Positions 51,833 to 62,166 of a stretch of 64,000 nt of DNA are shown here, in pieces. Source of the stretch: Allomuricauda sp. TY007. GTDB lineage: Bacteria > Bacteroidota > Bacteroidia > Flavobacteriales > Flavobacteriaceae. Position 1 is the first letter of the stretch. Every line of letters starts with the position of its first letter. The notes under the pieces are model-generated. The model saw only the letters and a list, made by a program, of their open reading frames with translations. It was not told where the DNA came from and searched no databases. The stretch is taken from assembly GCF_010468565.1 (NCBI RefSeq), contig NZ_WUEG01000007.1, positions 1 through 64,000 of the forward strand, given 5' to 3'. The position numbers and the translations under genes are program-made.

Positions 51833-53287
51833 TTAGCCACGATCTTTTAATTGATCGGGACCTTTTACCATATTATCATTGTGGATTTTGACTGCTTCAT
51901 TGATTTTGGCTATGATTTCGGGGTTTTCTTTGGAAATATCATATTTCTCTGATGGATCCACACTCAAATTAAAGAGTAATGGAGTCTCATGCTCCACAGC
52001 ATCGGGACCATAAGGATCCTGTGTAATGTAATGTGCCTTATAATCGCCTACCCTAGCAGCGTAGAGTTTGTCTCCACGGTAGTAGAACATATCATTCCTA
52101 GAACTCTTCTGTCCTTCAAACAATACGGGGGCTAAATCCACTCCATCCATAACCCTGTCCGTTGGTATTGGTACGTTGACCATGTTGCTGAAAGTGGTAA
52201 ACAAATCCATGGTAGTTCCCAAATCGGTAACTATACCGGGCTTTATTCTACCCGGTGCCCAAAAAATACAGGGCTCGCGCATTCCACCTTCCCAAGTAGA
52301 TCCTTTGCCATTTCTTAACAAGCCCGCACTTCCTCCTTCTTCATTCATAATCAACCAAGGACCATTATCGGATGTAAACACCACAATGGTATTCTCTGCA
52401 AGGCCGTTTTGTTTCAAGGCATCAAGTACTTGGCCAACACTATGGTCTATCTCTTCTACCACATCACCGTATAAACCCCTTGGGCTGGTGCCTTCAAATT
52501 CTTTTGAAGCAAACAGGGGTACATGGGGGAGGTTATGTGCCAAATACAAGAAGAAAGGTTCATCTTTTTTCTCGTTGATAAATTTTACAGCCTCTTCGGT
52601 ATACCGCTTGGTAATGGTATGCTGATCTGCTGGACGTTCAACGATTTCCGTATCCCTCATTAAAGGAACATTGAACGTATTGATATCCTTTCGTTCTTCG
52701 GATTTCCAAAATTCAAAATACCCCCCCATTGACTTAAAGGGAACCACATTGTCCATATCGTTGCTGTAGGGGATTCCAAAATAGGAATCAAAACCATGAC
52801 TGGTAGGAAGATACTCTTCTTTGTGTCCCAAGTGCCATTTCCCTATTGCTGCTGTTGCATAGCCTGCCTCTTTCATTTGCTCCGCTATGGTAACTTCTTT
52901 TTGTGGTAAACCATTGTGCGAATCGGGGAAAAGTACACGAACTTCGCTACTGGCCATACCGCTTCTCACGGGTAGCCTTCCCGTCATTAAAGCAGCACGA
53001 CTGGGCGTACAAACACTGGCTCCCACATAAAAGTTGGTCCATTTTTGGCCTTCATGGGCCATTTGGTCCAAATGCGGGGTTCTAATGGTCGGATGTCCGT
53101 AAGAACTTAAGTCGCCATAGCCCAAATCATCAGCAAAAATGATGACAAAATTTGGTTTATCCCTTAATGCAACTTCGGTGTCTTCCGTTTGCCCCCCTTG
53201 ATTTCCCTGACAGGAACAAACTGTGGTTACCACAAGAAATCCTGCGGTAACCCAGAGTATTTTGTTAATCTTTTTAAAATTGAACAT
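51833..53287 (-). CDS. sulfatase lipoprotein (N-acetylgalactosamine-6-sulfatase-like)
   Basis: A 484-residue type-I sulfatase. The signal segment ends in TTVCSCQGN, a lipoprotein-like cysteine, so it may face the outside. The formylglycine site is GASVCTPSRAALMTGRLPVRSG (near residue 95), preceded by the metal-binding IIFADDLGYGDLSSYG; further signatures are AIGKWHLGH and VFTSDNGPW. The sequence resembles arylsulfatase A/GALNS-type S1 enzymes. The Cys must be converted by a formylglycine-generating enzyme, which is not in the window. It is the last gene of susC-susD-sulfatase, 22 bp after susD. Confidence 0.93.
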   Translation of the reverse strand: MFNFKKINKILWVTAGFLVVTTVCSCQGNQGGQTEDTEVALRDKPNFVIIFADDLGYGDLSSYGHPTIRTPHLDQMAHEGQKWTNFYVGASVCTPSRAALMTGRLPVRSGMASSEVRVLFPDSHNGLPQKEVTIAEQMKEAGYATAAIGKWHLGHKEEYLPTSHGFDSYFGIPYSNDMDNVVPFKSMGGYFEFWKSEERKDINTFNVPLMRDTEIVERPADQHTITKRYTEEAVKFINEKKDEPFFLYLAHNLPHVPLFASKEFEGTSPRGLYGDVVEEIDHSVGQVLDALKQNGLAENTIVVFTSDNGPWLIMNEEGGSAGLLRNGKGSTWEGGMREPCIFWAPGRIKPGIVTDLGTTMDLFTTFSNMVNVPIPTDRVMDGVDLAPVLFEGQKSSRNDMFYYRGDKLYAARVGDYKAHYITQDPYGPDAVEHETPLLFNLSVDPSEKYDISKENPEIIAKINEAVKIHNDNMVKGPDQLKDRG

Positions 53288-53309
53288 ATTGATTCTTTGG
53301 TTTTATGAA

Positions 53310-54743
53310 TTAATAACCTGGGTTTTGTTCCAAGTTGGGATTCGCATCCAACTCCACTTGGGGAATAGGGAACAATACATGATAATCCTGCGCATTTTTT
53401 CCGCGAGCCTGGGCCCTGGAAATAAACACACCGTGTCTTATCTGATCTTCTCGAGCTTTCTCCTCCCAATAAAACTCCCACTCTCTTTCCTGTAAAATAG
53501 CATCACGAAGAGATTCTTTGGTAAACCCTGCCAAAGTATATGGCGTAGCTTCCGCTCTTTCCCTAACATCATTTATAAGGTCAATAATCTCTTGGGTCGG
53601 GCCTGAGATTTCGTTCAAAGCCTCGGCTCTACTCAATAAAATATCTGCATAACGAATTACTGGCAGGTCATTTCCTGCCCATGCACCTACTGAATTGGGT
53701 TCAAAAGGCAGTTTATATGGGAAGGACTGATCGTTTCCAAGTCCTGTGACCAATTCGCCCGTATTGGTGCTTGTCCATTCGGTAATAATTTGATTTTGAC
53801 GGGTATCGGTTTCTTCAAAGGAATTTACAAAATCATCAAAAAGGTAGGTACGTGCCGCAAATACAGAGTTGTTAGAGAATGGCATCGGAAAATCAGGTGG
53901 AAAAGTCAATGCGTTGAGCCCTTGCCCCGTATCCGTCAATGTAGCTCCATCCTTGGGAAGCACCCAAATCAACTCTTGGTTACCTTCGTTATCGTAAGCA
54001 AAAATGTCTCCATAATCTCCAAGCAAATCATATTTCTGCAAATCAATTACGTCTTGAGCGGCATCAGCAGCTTTCTGCCATTGCTTTGTATTCAGGTAAA
54101 ATTTACAAAGTACTGCCAAAGCTGTCCCTTTTGAAGCTCTTCCAAATTGTGGTTCATCCTTGGGCAAACCATTTGCCGCTAAAGTTAACTCCTGCTCAAT
54201 AAGTGTACGGGTCTCTTCGGCTGTTGCCCTTGGTTGTAACAGCTCATCTTCAGACGATGTATACAATGGGACTCCTCCAAACCAATTATAAAGGGCTGCA
54301 TAATTCCATCCTCTTAAAAAATGAGCCTCTGCCTTGGTCAATTGTTTAAAATCTTCCGAAAGGTTTTCATTGTCCAAATTGTCCAAAACAAGATTGGCAT
54401 CACGGATACTGTTGTAATGTACCTGCCATACCGACAAAAAATGAGCATGGTTGGAGTCCCAGGTAAAATCCATTTCGGCTACCCAAAGATTTTCGATAGA
54501 GCCTCCTACCCCCCATGTTTCGCCAGCGGTCATGCTGCTCATATGATAGGGAGCCCACGATGATACCGCGCCTACCCTATGTCCATAGGTGTAAGCTGAA
54601 TTTAATAAAAAGGACAGCCCTTTTTCATTGTTCAGGAGGTTGGATGGTGACAGTTCGGAAAAAACTTCTTCATCCAGCTTATCTTCACAAGCTGTAAAAA
54701 CGGTTGCCATTAAGGCAATTATAACTATTCTATATAATTTCAT
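53310..54743 (-). CDS. SusD/RagB-like nutrient-binding lipoprotein
   Basis: A 477-residue surface lipoprotein (lipobox VFTACED). The SusD TPR-like helical pattern is clear: LSPSNLLNNEKGLSFLLNSAY, DANLVLDNLDNENLSED with HFLRGWNYAALYNWFGGVPL near 140, and the C-terminal DILLSRAEALNEISGPTQE and EREWEFYWEEKAREDQIRHG. It binds glycan and lids the SusC channel. Transcribed between susC and a sulfatase, which suggests a sulfated substrate. Confidence 0.95.
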   Translation of the reverse strand: MKLYRIVIIALMATVFTACEDKLDEEVFSELSPSNLLNNEKGLSFLLNSAYTYGHRVGAVSSWAPYHMSSMTAGETWGVGGSIENLWVAEMDFTWDSNHAHFLSVWQVHYNSIRDANLVLDNLDNENLSEDFKQLTKAEAHFLRGWNYAALYNWFGGVPLYTSSEDELLQPRATAEETRTLIEQELTLAANGLPKDEPQFGRASKGTALAVLCKFYLNTKQWQKAADAAQDVIDLQKYDLLGDYGDIFAYDNEGNQELIWVLPKDGATLTDTGQGLNALTFPPDFPMPFSNNSVFAARTYLFDDFVNSFEETDTRQNQIITEWTSTNTGELVTGLGNDQSFPYKLPFEPNSVGAWAGNDLPVIRYADILLSRAEALNEISGPTQEIIDLINDVRERAEATPYTLAGFTKESLRDAILQEREWEFYWEEKAREDQIRHGVFISRAQARGKNAQDYHVLFPIPQVELDANPNLEQNPGY

Positions 54744-54761
54744 TTCTTTATGTTTTGAGTC

Positions 54762-57700
54762 TTAAAAATTAGCTGTCAGTCCCAAAAGGAAAGTACGGGC
54801 CAAAGGGTAGCTACTATAGTCCGCCCTAACATTGCTTCTTCCGAAGGAGTTGGCCTCTGGGTCAAAACCAACATAGTTGGTTATGGTAAACAGGTTTTGC
54901 CCTGTTACATAGACACGCAGTGCATTCAAAAAGTCCAAGTTCCTTACCGGAACATTATAGCTCAGCATCACATTTTTCAACCTAAAATAGGACGCATCTT
55001 GCACGGTAAGGGAATTCACCTTGCTTCCACCATAGGCATTAGGGTTAACGGATGATGGCCATTTGGTATTTGTATTCTGAGGTGTCCAACGATCCAAAAT
55101 TTGCTCTGCGATCCTGTTTCTCCTAAAGTTTGCCGGATACAAGGATTCTATCAAGTTAACATTGATTAGGTCAGCCCCTTCCTGGCCTTGGAAAAAGAAA
55201 TCCAATTGAAAATCTTTCCAAGAAATGGAGTTTTGGATACCGTAGGTGAAATCAGGGAACGGGTTTCCGATAATCGTCTGATCCAATGGAGTAATCGCTC
55301 CATCTTCGTTACGGTCTTCAAAAATTGGAAAGCCAGGTTGTGCGGTTGGCTGTGCCGAACCAGCAATATCATCCCCTTCTTGGAATATTCCAGTGACCAC
55401 ATATCCGTAGTAAGAAGCCAATGACTCCCCTTCTTTGATGACAGCTGTATTTCCAACGGATTGGATACTTCCTGTAACAATACTTTCAATACGTCCCAAA
55501 TCAACCACTTCATTTTTAATGGCCGAAAAGTTCAAGGATGTTTTCCATGAAAAATTATCGGTAGAAATATTGGTAGAGTTGAACAAAAATTCAAAACCAC
55601 TATTCCTCACTTCTCCTACATTGGTAAGAATAGAAGGATATCCTGATGCCACGGGCAATGGTAGGTTGAACAGAAGATCCTTGGAACTTTTTACAAAATA
55701 ATCCAAAGTAGTGCTAAAACGACCTTGGTGTATAGAAGCATCAAGACCAATGTTAAACTGCTCCGTAGTCTCCCATTTTAAATCAGGGTTGGCTATTCGC
55801 TGAGGAATTACAGAACTTTGCAAAGCCCCGTCCAATACAACATTTGGCCCTGTACCAAAGGTTAGTTGCGAAGCATAGTTTCCAATTTCCTGGTTTCCTG
55901 TCTGTCCCCAACTTGCACGTAATTTCAATTGATTGAAGGCTTCGGGAACAAAGTCTTCCTCTTCCAACTTCCAACCAAAGGCAAAGGAAGGAAAGTATCC
56001 CCATTTATTATTCGTCCCAAATCGAGAGGAACCGTCCGCACGTAGGGAAGCGGTAAGCAAAAACTTATCAAAAAGCGTATAGTTGACACGTCCTAAATAG
56101 GAAAGCAAGGTATTCTCTTCCTTACCACTTTCCAGATCATCATTATTGGTATTACCCAAGCCTAAATTGTTGGTGAGCAGATCATCGGTAGGAAAACCAC
56201 TAATATTTCCCGAGAAGAAGCGAGTACTGAATTTTTGATAGGTAGTACCCCCTAGAATAGTAAGGATATGGTTTTCATTAAACTCTTTGTTATACGTCAT
56301 GGTATATTCAAAAAGATAATTGGATCTTTCAAGTACATTGATGTTGGCTATACCTCCTGCAGCAGCACCGTATATAGTGTTTGAATTATTATATATATCT
56401 CTTCTAGACGTTTGCCTATCTGTACCAAAATTAAATTTCCCTGATAAGTCATCTGTAAAATTATAGTTTAGAAATGCACTTCCAAAGGTCCGGTTGGTCT
56501 CATTTTTACTAGATATGGCATTGAGCACGGTAACAGGATTGTTCACTGTTAGGTTTGCCGATTGGGCAAAACTACCATCGTCATTGTATATAGGTTCTGT
56601 AGGGTCATATAATAAGGATGCATATATGGGGCCGGCATTTTCATTGGTCTGGATACCATCTACATTATTGTTATCCTTCACCAAGCTCGTATTGAAATTT
56701 AATCCAACTTGGGCTTTCTCACCTATTTTGGTGTCAATATTAATTCTTCCGGTATATCGCTTGATTCCCGAGTTTTGTACTACCCCTTCTTGATCAAAGT
56801 AATTTAAAGAAGCATAAAAAGATGTTTTCTCCGACCCGCCACTTAGGGATAGGTTATGACTGCTAATAGGAGCCGAACGGAACACTTGGTCCTGCCAATC
56901 GGTACCATTGCCAATGGCAGCTATCTCCTCTGAAGAGAACACGGGAGGGTTCCCTTGGTCGGCAGAAAGGGAATTAATAGCATCAATATATTGGGATGTA
57001 CTCAAAAGGTCGATTTTCTTGGCCACAGTCTGAAGACCTGCATAGGCGTCATAGGTAATATTGACCTTTCCTTGACTACCTTTTTTAGTAGTTATCAATA
57101 TAACCCCATTGGCTCCCCTTGATCCATATATAGCCGTAGCTGAGGCATCCTTTAATATTTCAATGGATTGGATATCGGCTGGGTTTAACGAGTTCAGGGG
57201 GTTTCGTGGACTTTGATTATCCCCTACCTGTGCAGCACCGCCCCCACTCAAGTTTGGGCTATTATCTATTGGAAAACCATCAATCACATATAAAGGCTCA
57301 TTACTGGCATTCAAGGAACTCGACCCTCGAATTCGAATGGCCAAGCCCCCACCGGGCGCGGAACTTGCCTGGGTTATTTGCACCCCAGCAGCTCTACCCT
57401 GCATCATTTGATCCACAGATGCATTGGCTCCCGGGTTCATATCATCCTGGCCCAAGGAAGTCACCGAACCGGTCAAATCGCTTTTCTTTTGGGTACCATA
57501 TCCCACTACCACAATTTCATCCAATGCAGCTGCACTTTCTTCCAAAATAACATTAACGGTGGTTTGGCCCGCAACATTGATTTCTTTGGAGCCAAATCCA
57601 ATGTAGGAGATGACCAGCACAGCATTTTCATCAGACAATTCTATAGAAAAATTTCCGTCAAAATCGGTCTGCACACCATTGGTGGTTCCCTTTTCCAGCA

Positions 57701-58166
57701 CACTGGCTCCTGGTAATGGCATACCACCTTTATCGGTAACCGTTCCCGATACCGAAGCCTGGATTACTGGAGTATTTATTTTTGAAGGGATTGGGGTTGG
57801 TTTTTTAAATATGATCACTTGACGATCCTGTACTTTAAACCCTAAATTGAAACGTTCCAATACGGGCTCCAAAATCATTTGAAGTGTCGCATCCTTTTTG
57901 TTTACGGTTATTCGGTCACTGGCAGGAAGGGTGCCATCTTTATAAAAAAATATGTATTCGCTGTTCTTTTGGATCTCATCCAATAAGGTTTCCACTTTTA
58001 CCTCATATAAGTCGAGGGTCATTTTGGATTGGGCATTGGTTTCCTTCGCAAAAAGCGTTGTCAATCCAACAGCTAAGAAAAGTGCAAAAGATTTCATTAG
58101 GTCTAAAATGATGTGTCTGGTCACATTTATGCCCAAAAAATGCGCACATCTAGTGTGATAATTCAT
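54762..58166 (-). CDS. SusC/RagA-like TonB-dependent transporter with STN domain
   Basis: A 1134-residue outer-membrane transporter. After a long N-terminus (MNYHTRCAHFLG and a signal region ending AKETNAQSK), an STN signalling domain covers about residues 48-120 (LDLYEVKVETLLDEIQKNSE), followed by a carboxypeptidase-like domain (GTVTDKGGMPLPGASVLEKG), the DEIVVVGYGTQKKSDLTGSV linker typical of SusC, the plug and a large barrel ending LARTFLLGLTANF. The STN domain links it to the FecR/ECF pair upstream. It imports glycan fragments with SusD. Confidence 0.96.
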   Translation of the reverse strand: MNYHTRCAHFLGINVTRHIILDLMKSFALFLAVGLTTLFAKETNAQSKMTLDLYEVKVETLLDEIQKNSEYIFFYKDGTLPASDRITVNKKDATLQMILEPVLERFNLGFKVQDRQVIIFKKPTPIPSKINTPVIQASVSGTVTDKGGMPLPGASVLEKGTTNGVQTDFDGNFSIELSDENAVLVISYIGFGSKEINVAGQTTVNVILEESAAALDEIVVVGYGTQKKSDLTGSVTSLGQDDMNPGANASVDQMMQGRAAGVQITQASSAPGGGLAIRIRGSSSLNASNEPLYVIDGFPIDNSPNLSGGGAAQVGDNQSPRNPLNSLNPADIQSIEILKDASATAIYGSRGANGVILITTKKGSQGKVNITYDAYAGLQTVAKKIDLLSTSQYIDAINSLSADQGNPPVFSSEEIAAIGNGTDWQDQVFRSAPISSHNLSLSGGSEKTSFYASLNYFDQEGVVQNSGIKRYTGRINIDTKIGEKAQVGLNFNTSLVKDNNNVDGIQTNENAGPIYASLLYDPTEPIYNDDGSFAQSANLTVNNPVTVLNAISSKNETNRTFGSAFLNYNFTDDLSGKFNFGTDRQTSRRDIYNNSNTIYGAAAGGIANINVLERSNYLFEYTMTYNKEFNENHILTILGGTTYQKFSTRFFSGNISGFPTDDLLTNNLGLGNTNNDDLESGKEENTLLSYLGRVNYTLFDKFLLTASLRADGSSRFGTNNKWGYFPSFAFGWKLEEEDFVPEAFNQLKLRASWGQTGNQEIGNYASQLTFGTGPNVVLDGALQSSVIPQRIANPDLKWETTEQFNIGLDASIHQGRFSTTLDYFVKSSKDLLFNLPLPVASGYPSILTNVGEVRNSGFEFLFNSTNISTDNFSWKTSLNFSAIKNEVVDLGRIESIVTGSIQSVGNTAVIKEGESLASYYGYVVTGIFQEGDDIAGSAQPTAQPGFPIFEDRNEDGAITPLDQTIIGNPFPDFTYGIQNSISWKDFQLDFFFQGQEGADLINVNLIESLYPANFRRNRIAEQILDRWTPQNTNTKWPSSVNPNAYGGSKVNSLTVQDASYFRLKNVMLSYNVPVRNLDFLNALRVYVTGQNLFTITNYVGFDPEANSFGRSNVRADYSSYPLARTFLLGLTANF

Positions 58167-58168
58167 AA

Positions 58169-58197
58169 TTTTGTCGTTCAGTTAATAGTTTTGTCGT
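58169..58197. repeat. short direct repeat in the susC leader
   Basis: TTTTGTCGTT occurs at 58169-58178 and 58188-58197. It lies 3 bases upstream of the susC start, so it is part of the mRNA leader (AACGACAAAA in the transcript). A small hairpin TGCGATAAAACGCA follows further upstream. Significance unknown. Confidence 0.5.
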
Positions 58198-58308
58198 TAA
58201 TCTTATGCGATAAAACGCATTATAGGCCAAGGGGTGTTGGCGCATCCTTTGGCTTTTTTTATTCTTCTTTTTCAATTTTTCATTGGCAGTAGTTGTTTTT
58301 GTTGGTTA

Positions 58309-59343
58309 TTATTTGAGCAATATGCTTTCTTGGTTTTCTACAATTTGAAAATCTGTGGTTTCTTTTATTGTCCTGAGTACCCGAACCATATCTTCGGATA
58401 GATCCAAACGACCGGAAAAAGTTTGATACGCCAGTTCATTATTTCCAAAAAAGATGGGTTTGTTATAATATCTGGACAAGCGGGAAGCTATTTCCCCCAA
58501 ACTACTGTTGTCCAGGGTCAAGAATCCATCCCGCCAAGAGAAATAATCGTCGGGGTCAACCTCCTGGGTACTGATTTTTTTGGATTTTTTGTTAAAGCTG
58601 GAAAGTGTTCCCGGCTTCATCAAAAAACCTTTGTCTTCATTTTCATAAGTAATTCTTATACTACCGGATTTAAGCACAGTCTGCATTACTTCATCTTCGG
58701 AGTAATGGGATACGTTGAACACGGTGCCCAACACCTCTATACTTTGCTTGCTGGATTTTACCCTAAAAGGTTTATTCTTATTATGGGCCACTTCAAAAAT
58801 GGCCTCACCTTCCAAATAGACCTCCCTGGACTTTTTTGAAAATGCAGCAGGAAAAACAAGCTTGGATCCTGAATTGATCCATACTTTGGTGCCATCGGAA
58901 AGTTTGATGAAACTTCTTTTTCCATAGGGAACCATAACGGTATTAAAAGTGGGCTTGTCAGTATTTCCTATCTGTTGCTCTATACTTTTTCCGTTCCCCA
59001 TGCTTACATTGGAACCTGTTTTCGAGTATTCCACATGTCCCTCTTCCTCGTCCAGAGCTACTTGGTTCCCCTCACCTAAAATTACAGTGACCTTGTCCGG
59101 ATTTTGAGGAGCGGTCTTGGGCATATCCCTTACAAACTGGTCTATCGTGGGTTCGGCAGCGGACTCATTCAAAAAATAACCCAATGTTAAAACAATCGGC
59201 AATAAAGCCGCTGCTGCCCAATAAAATTGACGCCTTTTTCGACGTATACGGAGTTCTTCCTCCTTTTTGGCAGATGTGAGTAATCTATTTCGTAAATCGG
59301 CCTTTCTTTCTTTTGACCAACCTTTTTTTGGAGTATGATCCAT
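58309..59343 (-). CDS. FecR family anti-sigma factor
   Basis: A 344-residue inner-membrane regulator. The N-terminal cytoplasmic part is followed by a helix at about 42-62 (YWAAAALLPIVLTLGYFL), then the periplasmic FecR domain (TVMVPYGKRSFIKLSDGTKVWINSGSKLVFP near 140) and a C-terminal DUF4974-type domain (ITYENEDKGFLMKPGTLSSF). It holds the ECF sigma factor until the STN domain of the SusC transporter signals substrate. It lies between the sigma factor and susC on the same strand. Confidence 0.95.
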   Translation of the reverse strand: MDHTPKKGWSKERKADLRNRLLTSAKKEEELRIRRKRRQFYWAAAALLPIVLTLGYFLNESAAEPTIDQFVRDMPKTAPQNPDKVTVILGEGNQVALDEEEGHVEYSKTGSNVSMGNGKSIEQQIGNTDKPTFNTVMVPYGKRSFIKLSDGTKVWINSGSKLVFPAAFSKKSREVYLEGEAIFEVAHNKNKPFRVKSSKQSIEVLGTVFNVSHYSEDEVMQTVLKSGSIRITYENEDKGFLMKPGTLSSFNKKSKKISTQEVDPDDYFSWRDGFLTLDNSSLGEIASRLSRYYNKPIFFGNNELAYQTFSGRLDLSEDMVRVLRTIKETTDFQIVENQESILLK

Positions 59344-59435
59344 AAGTTTTTACATATTCGAGGGCATAATTGTACACCCTTCCATATATAAGAGGAAGAA
59401 ATGTGGGGAGTATAGACAAATAAAAATGATTTTTT

Positions 59436-60032
59436 TTAAAAAAGAAGTAATTGCACCTTTTTGCGAAGTATTTTTAAGCTACGGTACAACAAGGTTCTGG
59501 CAGAAGCCTTGGAAACTTCCATATGCTCTGCAATCTCACCATAGGATTTATTCTCAACAAACCGGAGGTGTAGGATGCTCTGTTGGTGGTTAGTGAGAGA
59601 ATCCATAGCAGTTTTAAGGGATTGCTTTACATATTCAACCTGTTCTGCATCTATCCATTTATTCTCCGAAGAAGTCTCGATGTAGTTTGAATCGCTCTTC
59701 AACAATCGTTTGAAACTATCTTCTTCGATCAACAATTCCTTGGATTTATTTTTTTTGAATAACCTCCGCTTTAAAGAAGTGGACAGGTAAGCCTTAAGGT
59801 TTTGGATTTGCAATGCCTTGTGCCTCGCTTTGAACAAATCCAAAAAAAGGTCATGTACCTGATCTTCCACCCAGGATACATCTGAGACATAATGCAACCC
59901 AAACTCCATCAAATGATCTACATGCATATCGTACAAACATCCAAGCGCCTCGATATCCCCACGGTGCAAACGTTCCAACAGCTTTTGTTGGAAATCCAAT
60001 GCATCACCCTTTTGATTAGTTGAAAGAGGCAT
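59436..60032 (-). CDS. ECF-type RNA polymerase sigma factor
   Basis: A 198-residue FecI-like sigma factor. Region 2 is LLERLHRGDIEALGCLYDMHV with VEDQVHDLFLDLFKARHK, and region 4 is MDSLTNHQQSILHLRFVENKSYGEIAEHMEVSKASARTLLYRSLKILRKK. It controls the downstream susCD operon, together with FecR, in response to a glycan. It is divergent from the first of the plus-strand sulfatases, with about 280 bp of control region between them. Confidence 0.95.
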   Translation of the reverse strand: MPLSTNQKGDALDFQQKLLERLHRGDIEALGCLYDMHVDHLMEFGLHYVSDVSWVEDQVHDLFLDLFKARHKALQIQNLKAYLSTSLKRRLFKKNKSKELLIEEDSFKRLLKSDSNYIETSSENKWIDAEQVEYVKQSLKTAMDSLTNHQQSILHLRFVENKSYGEIAEHMEVSKASARTLLYRSLKILRKKVQLLLF

Positions 60033-60315
60033 TCTTTGAGTTTGTTTAGTTAGTTGAAGTAACTTGTATCTGTTGAAAAATTTACAATTGTCAAATTCAC
60101 AATTATAAACTTATATTTTAACAAGTTTGGATTCAAATATATAAATTTTTTAAACAAATGATAATTTAAGTGTAATATAGAAACATATTAGAATCTTACT
60201 TTTCTTCGTTTTTTCAAGGTACACTCCCCGTTTTAAAGAAAAATCCGGATGCCTTGTCTATATCTTGCCCTGGAGTTGCTCTATAAAATATAGGAACCCT
60301 ATAAAACTCCTACAG

Positions 60316-62043
60316 ATGAACTCCATTTTATCCATGAAGCATATTTTGACCAAAACCAAATCATTCGTATTGTTCTTAATGTTCTTCGTTCCATTCTCTT
60401 TTGTTCTATCCCAAAATCAACCCAATATTGTATGGGTGGTTTGCGAGGATATTTCTCCCTACATCGGAGCTTATGGAGATGCTACGGTAAACACTCCTAA
60501 CATTGATGCCTTGGCACAAGAAGGGGTTCGTTTTACCCGTGTGTATACCACTGCCGGTGTTTGTGCGCCAAGTAGGTCCTCGATCATCACTGGGATGAAC
60601 CAAATTTCTATTGGGACTTCCCATATGAGAACAAAGAACAGACCTAGCTTAATGCCCGAGGGAGTTCCTAGTTATTCGGCCGTATTGCCCAAAAATGTGA
60701 AGGCATTTCCAGAATATTTAAGAAAAGTGGGGTACTATACCACCAATAATGCCAAGGAAGACTATCAATTTGAAGAGCCGGTAACGGTATGGGACGAAAG
60801 CAGTGTGGCGGCCTCATATCAAAACAGGGCTTCTGGACAACCCTTTTTCAGTGTCTTTAATTTTGCCATTTCCCACGAGTCCCAAATCATTTCCCCACCA
60901 GATTCTTTATACCATCAACCTGATGACATGGTTTTGCCCCTGTATTACGAGAACACGGCACAAATGCGACACGATAAAGCTGCTTTATACACTAGAATTG
61001 AGCAAATGGACAGTGATGTTGGCGAGCTCATTACACAATTGAAAGAAGATGGCGTATATGATAACAGTTATGTCATTTTTTATAGTGATCATGGCGGCAA
61101 CCTACCCTGGATGAAACGTGAGGTTTTAGAGCGAGGCCTGCATATTCCTTTCATAGTCAAATACCCAAAAGGAACCAATGCGGGCACAGTGAACAATGAC
61201 CTAATCAGTTCTATTGATTTTGCTCCAAGCATGCTTTCCATTGCAGGGGCAGAAATACCCGATTATTTACAGGGAAAGGCCTTTTTGGGACCTAAGAAGA
61301 GTCAAGAAAAAAATCAATATGTGTTTGCAGGCAGAGATAGAATGGCCAATAAATATGATCGGGTTCGCTCTGTTAGCGACGGCACATTTAGATACGTTTA
61401 CAATTTTGTCCCCGAAGTATCAAAGTATCAAGATTTGGCTTATAGAAAACAAATGGCCAGTATGAAGGAAATCATAGAAATGAGGGATGCCGGCACCATT
61501 ACGAATCCCTTTTTAATGGACTGGTTTAAAACCCCCAAGCCCCAAGAAGAATTGTATTATACAGCCAAAGACCCGGATGAAGTCCATAATTTGGCAGATG
61601 AACCATCGTATCAGAAAAAGAAAGAAGAATTAAAACGAGCACTGTTTCAATGGTTGGAAGATGTAGGGGATATGGGTGAAATTCCCGAAAAGGAAATGGT
61701 ATTGGACATTTGGTGGCAAGGAAAGGGTGAGGCTCCCAAAACCAGTAAACCTATTATTGACAAAAGCGCTGATGGTATATCCATTTCTTGTGATACCGAA
61801 GGTGCGTCAATTGGCTATCGTATTTTTGAAGGGCCAATCAGTGATAGTACAATCGCCCGAAAAGTAAAAACATGGGATTTCTATTACTTAATGCCTCAAA
61901 ATGACAAAACAACAGTTACTGTTCCCAAACCATGGTCGGTTTATAAAGGAGGTATAATTCCCCTTAAAAAGGGGCAAACCATACAGATAAATGCACACCG
62001 TATTGGATATACACCCACTGAAACAACCTTTAAATTCAATTAA
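60316..62043 (+). CDS. sulfatase, heparan N-sulfatase-like (S1_8-type)
   Basis: A 575-residue secreted sulfatase. The signal segment (KTKSFVLFLMFFVPFSFVLSQ) starts a few residues after the chosen ATG; an ATG at 60334 is also possible. FGly site: TTAGVCAPSRSSIITGMNQ near residue 80. The N-terminal metal motif is VVCEDISPYIGAYGD, with ED instead of DD. FYSDHGGNLPWMKREVLERG near 245 matches sulfamidase-like sulfatases. A C-terminal beta-rich extension (about 480-575) follows. Likely acts on sulfated glycans; whether N- or O-sulfate is not known. Confidence 0.92.
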   Translation: MNSILSMKHILTKTKSFVLFLMFFVPFSFVLSQNQPNIVWVVCEDISPYIGAYGDATVNTPNIDALAQEGVRFTRVYTTAGVCAPSRSSIITGMNQISIGTSHMRTKNRPSLMPEGVPSYSAVLPKNVKAFPEYLRKVGYYTTNNAKEDYQFEEPVTVWDESSVAASYQNRASGQPFFSVFNFAISHESQIISPPDSLYHQPDDMVLPLYYENTAQMRHDKAALYTRIEQMDSDVGELITQLKEDGVYDNSYVIFYSDHGGNLPWMKREVLERGLHIPFIVKYPKGTNAGTVNNDLISSIDFAPSMLSIAGAEIPDYLQGKAFLGPKKSQEKNQYVFAGRDRMANKYDRVRSVSDGTFRYVYNFVPEVSKYQDLAYRKQMASMKEIIEMRDAGTITNPFLMDWFKTPKPQEELYYTAKDPDEVHNLADEPSYQKKKEELKRALFQWLEDVGDMGEIPEKEMVLDIWWQGKGEAPKTSKPIIDKSADGISISCDTEGASIGYRIFEGPISDSTIARKVKTWDFYYLMPQNDKTTVTVPKPWSVYKGGIIPLKKGQTIQINAHRIGYTPTETTFKFN

Positions 62044-62166
62044 ATTACAGTGTAAAAAGAAAAAAGCACACAAAGAACAAACCATAAAACAACCTGAACC
62101 CCAATAGCTTTTTATTAACTTTAGCAATTAAGGGATTTTGCACACATCGTTTATATTTAAGAACCA

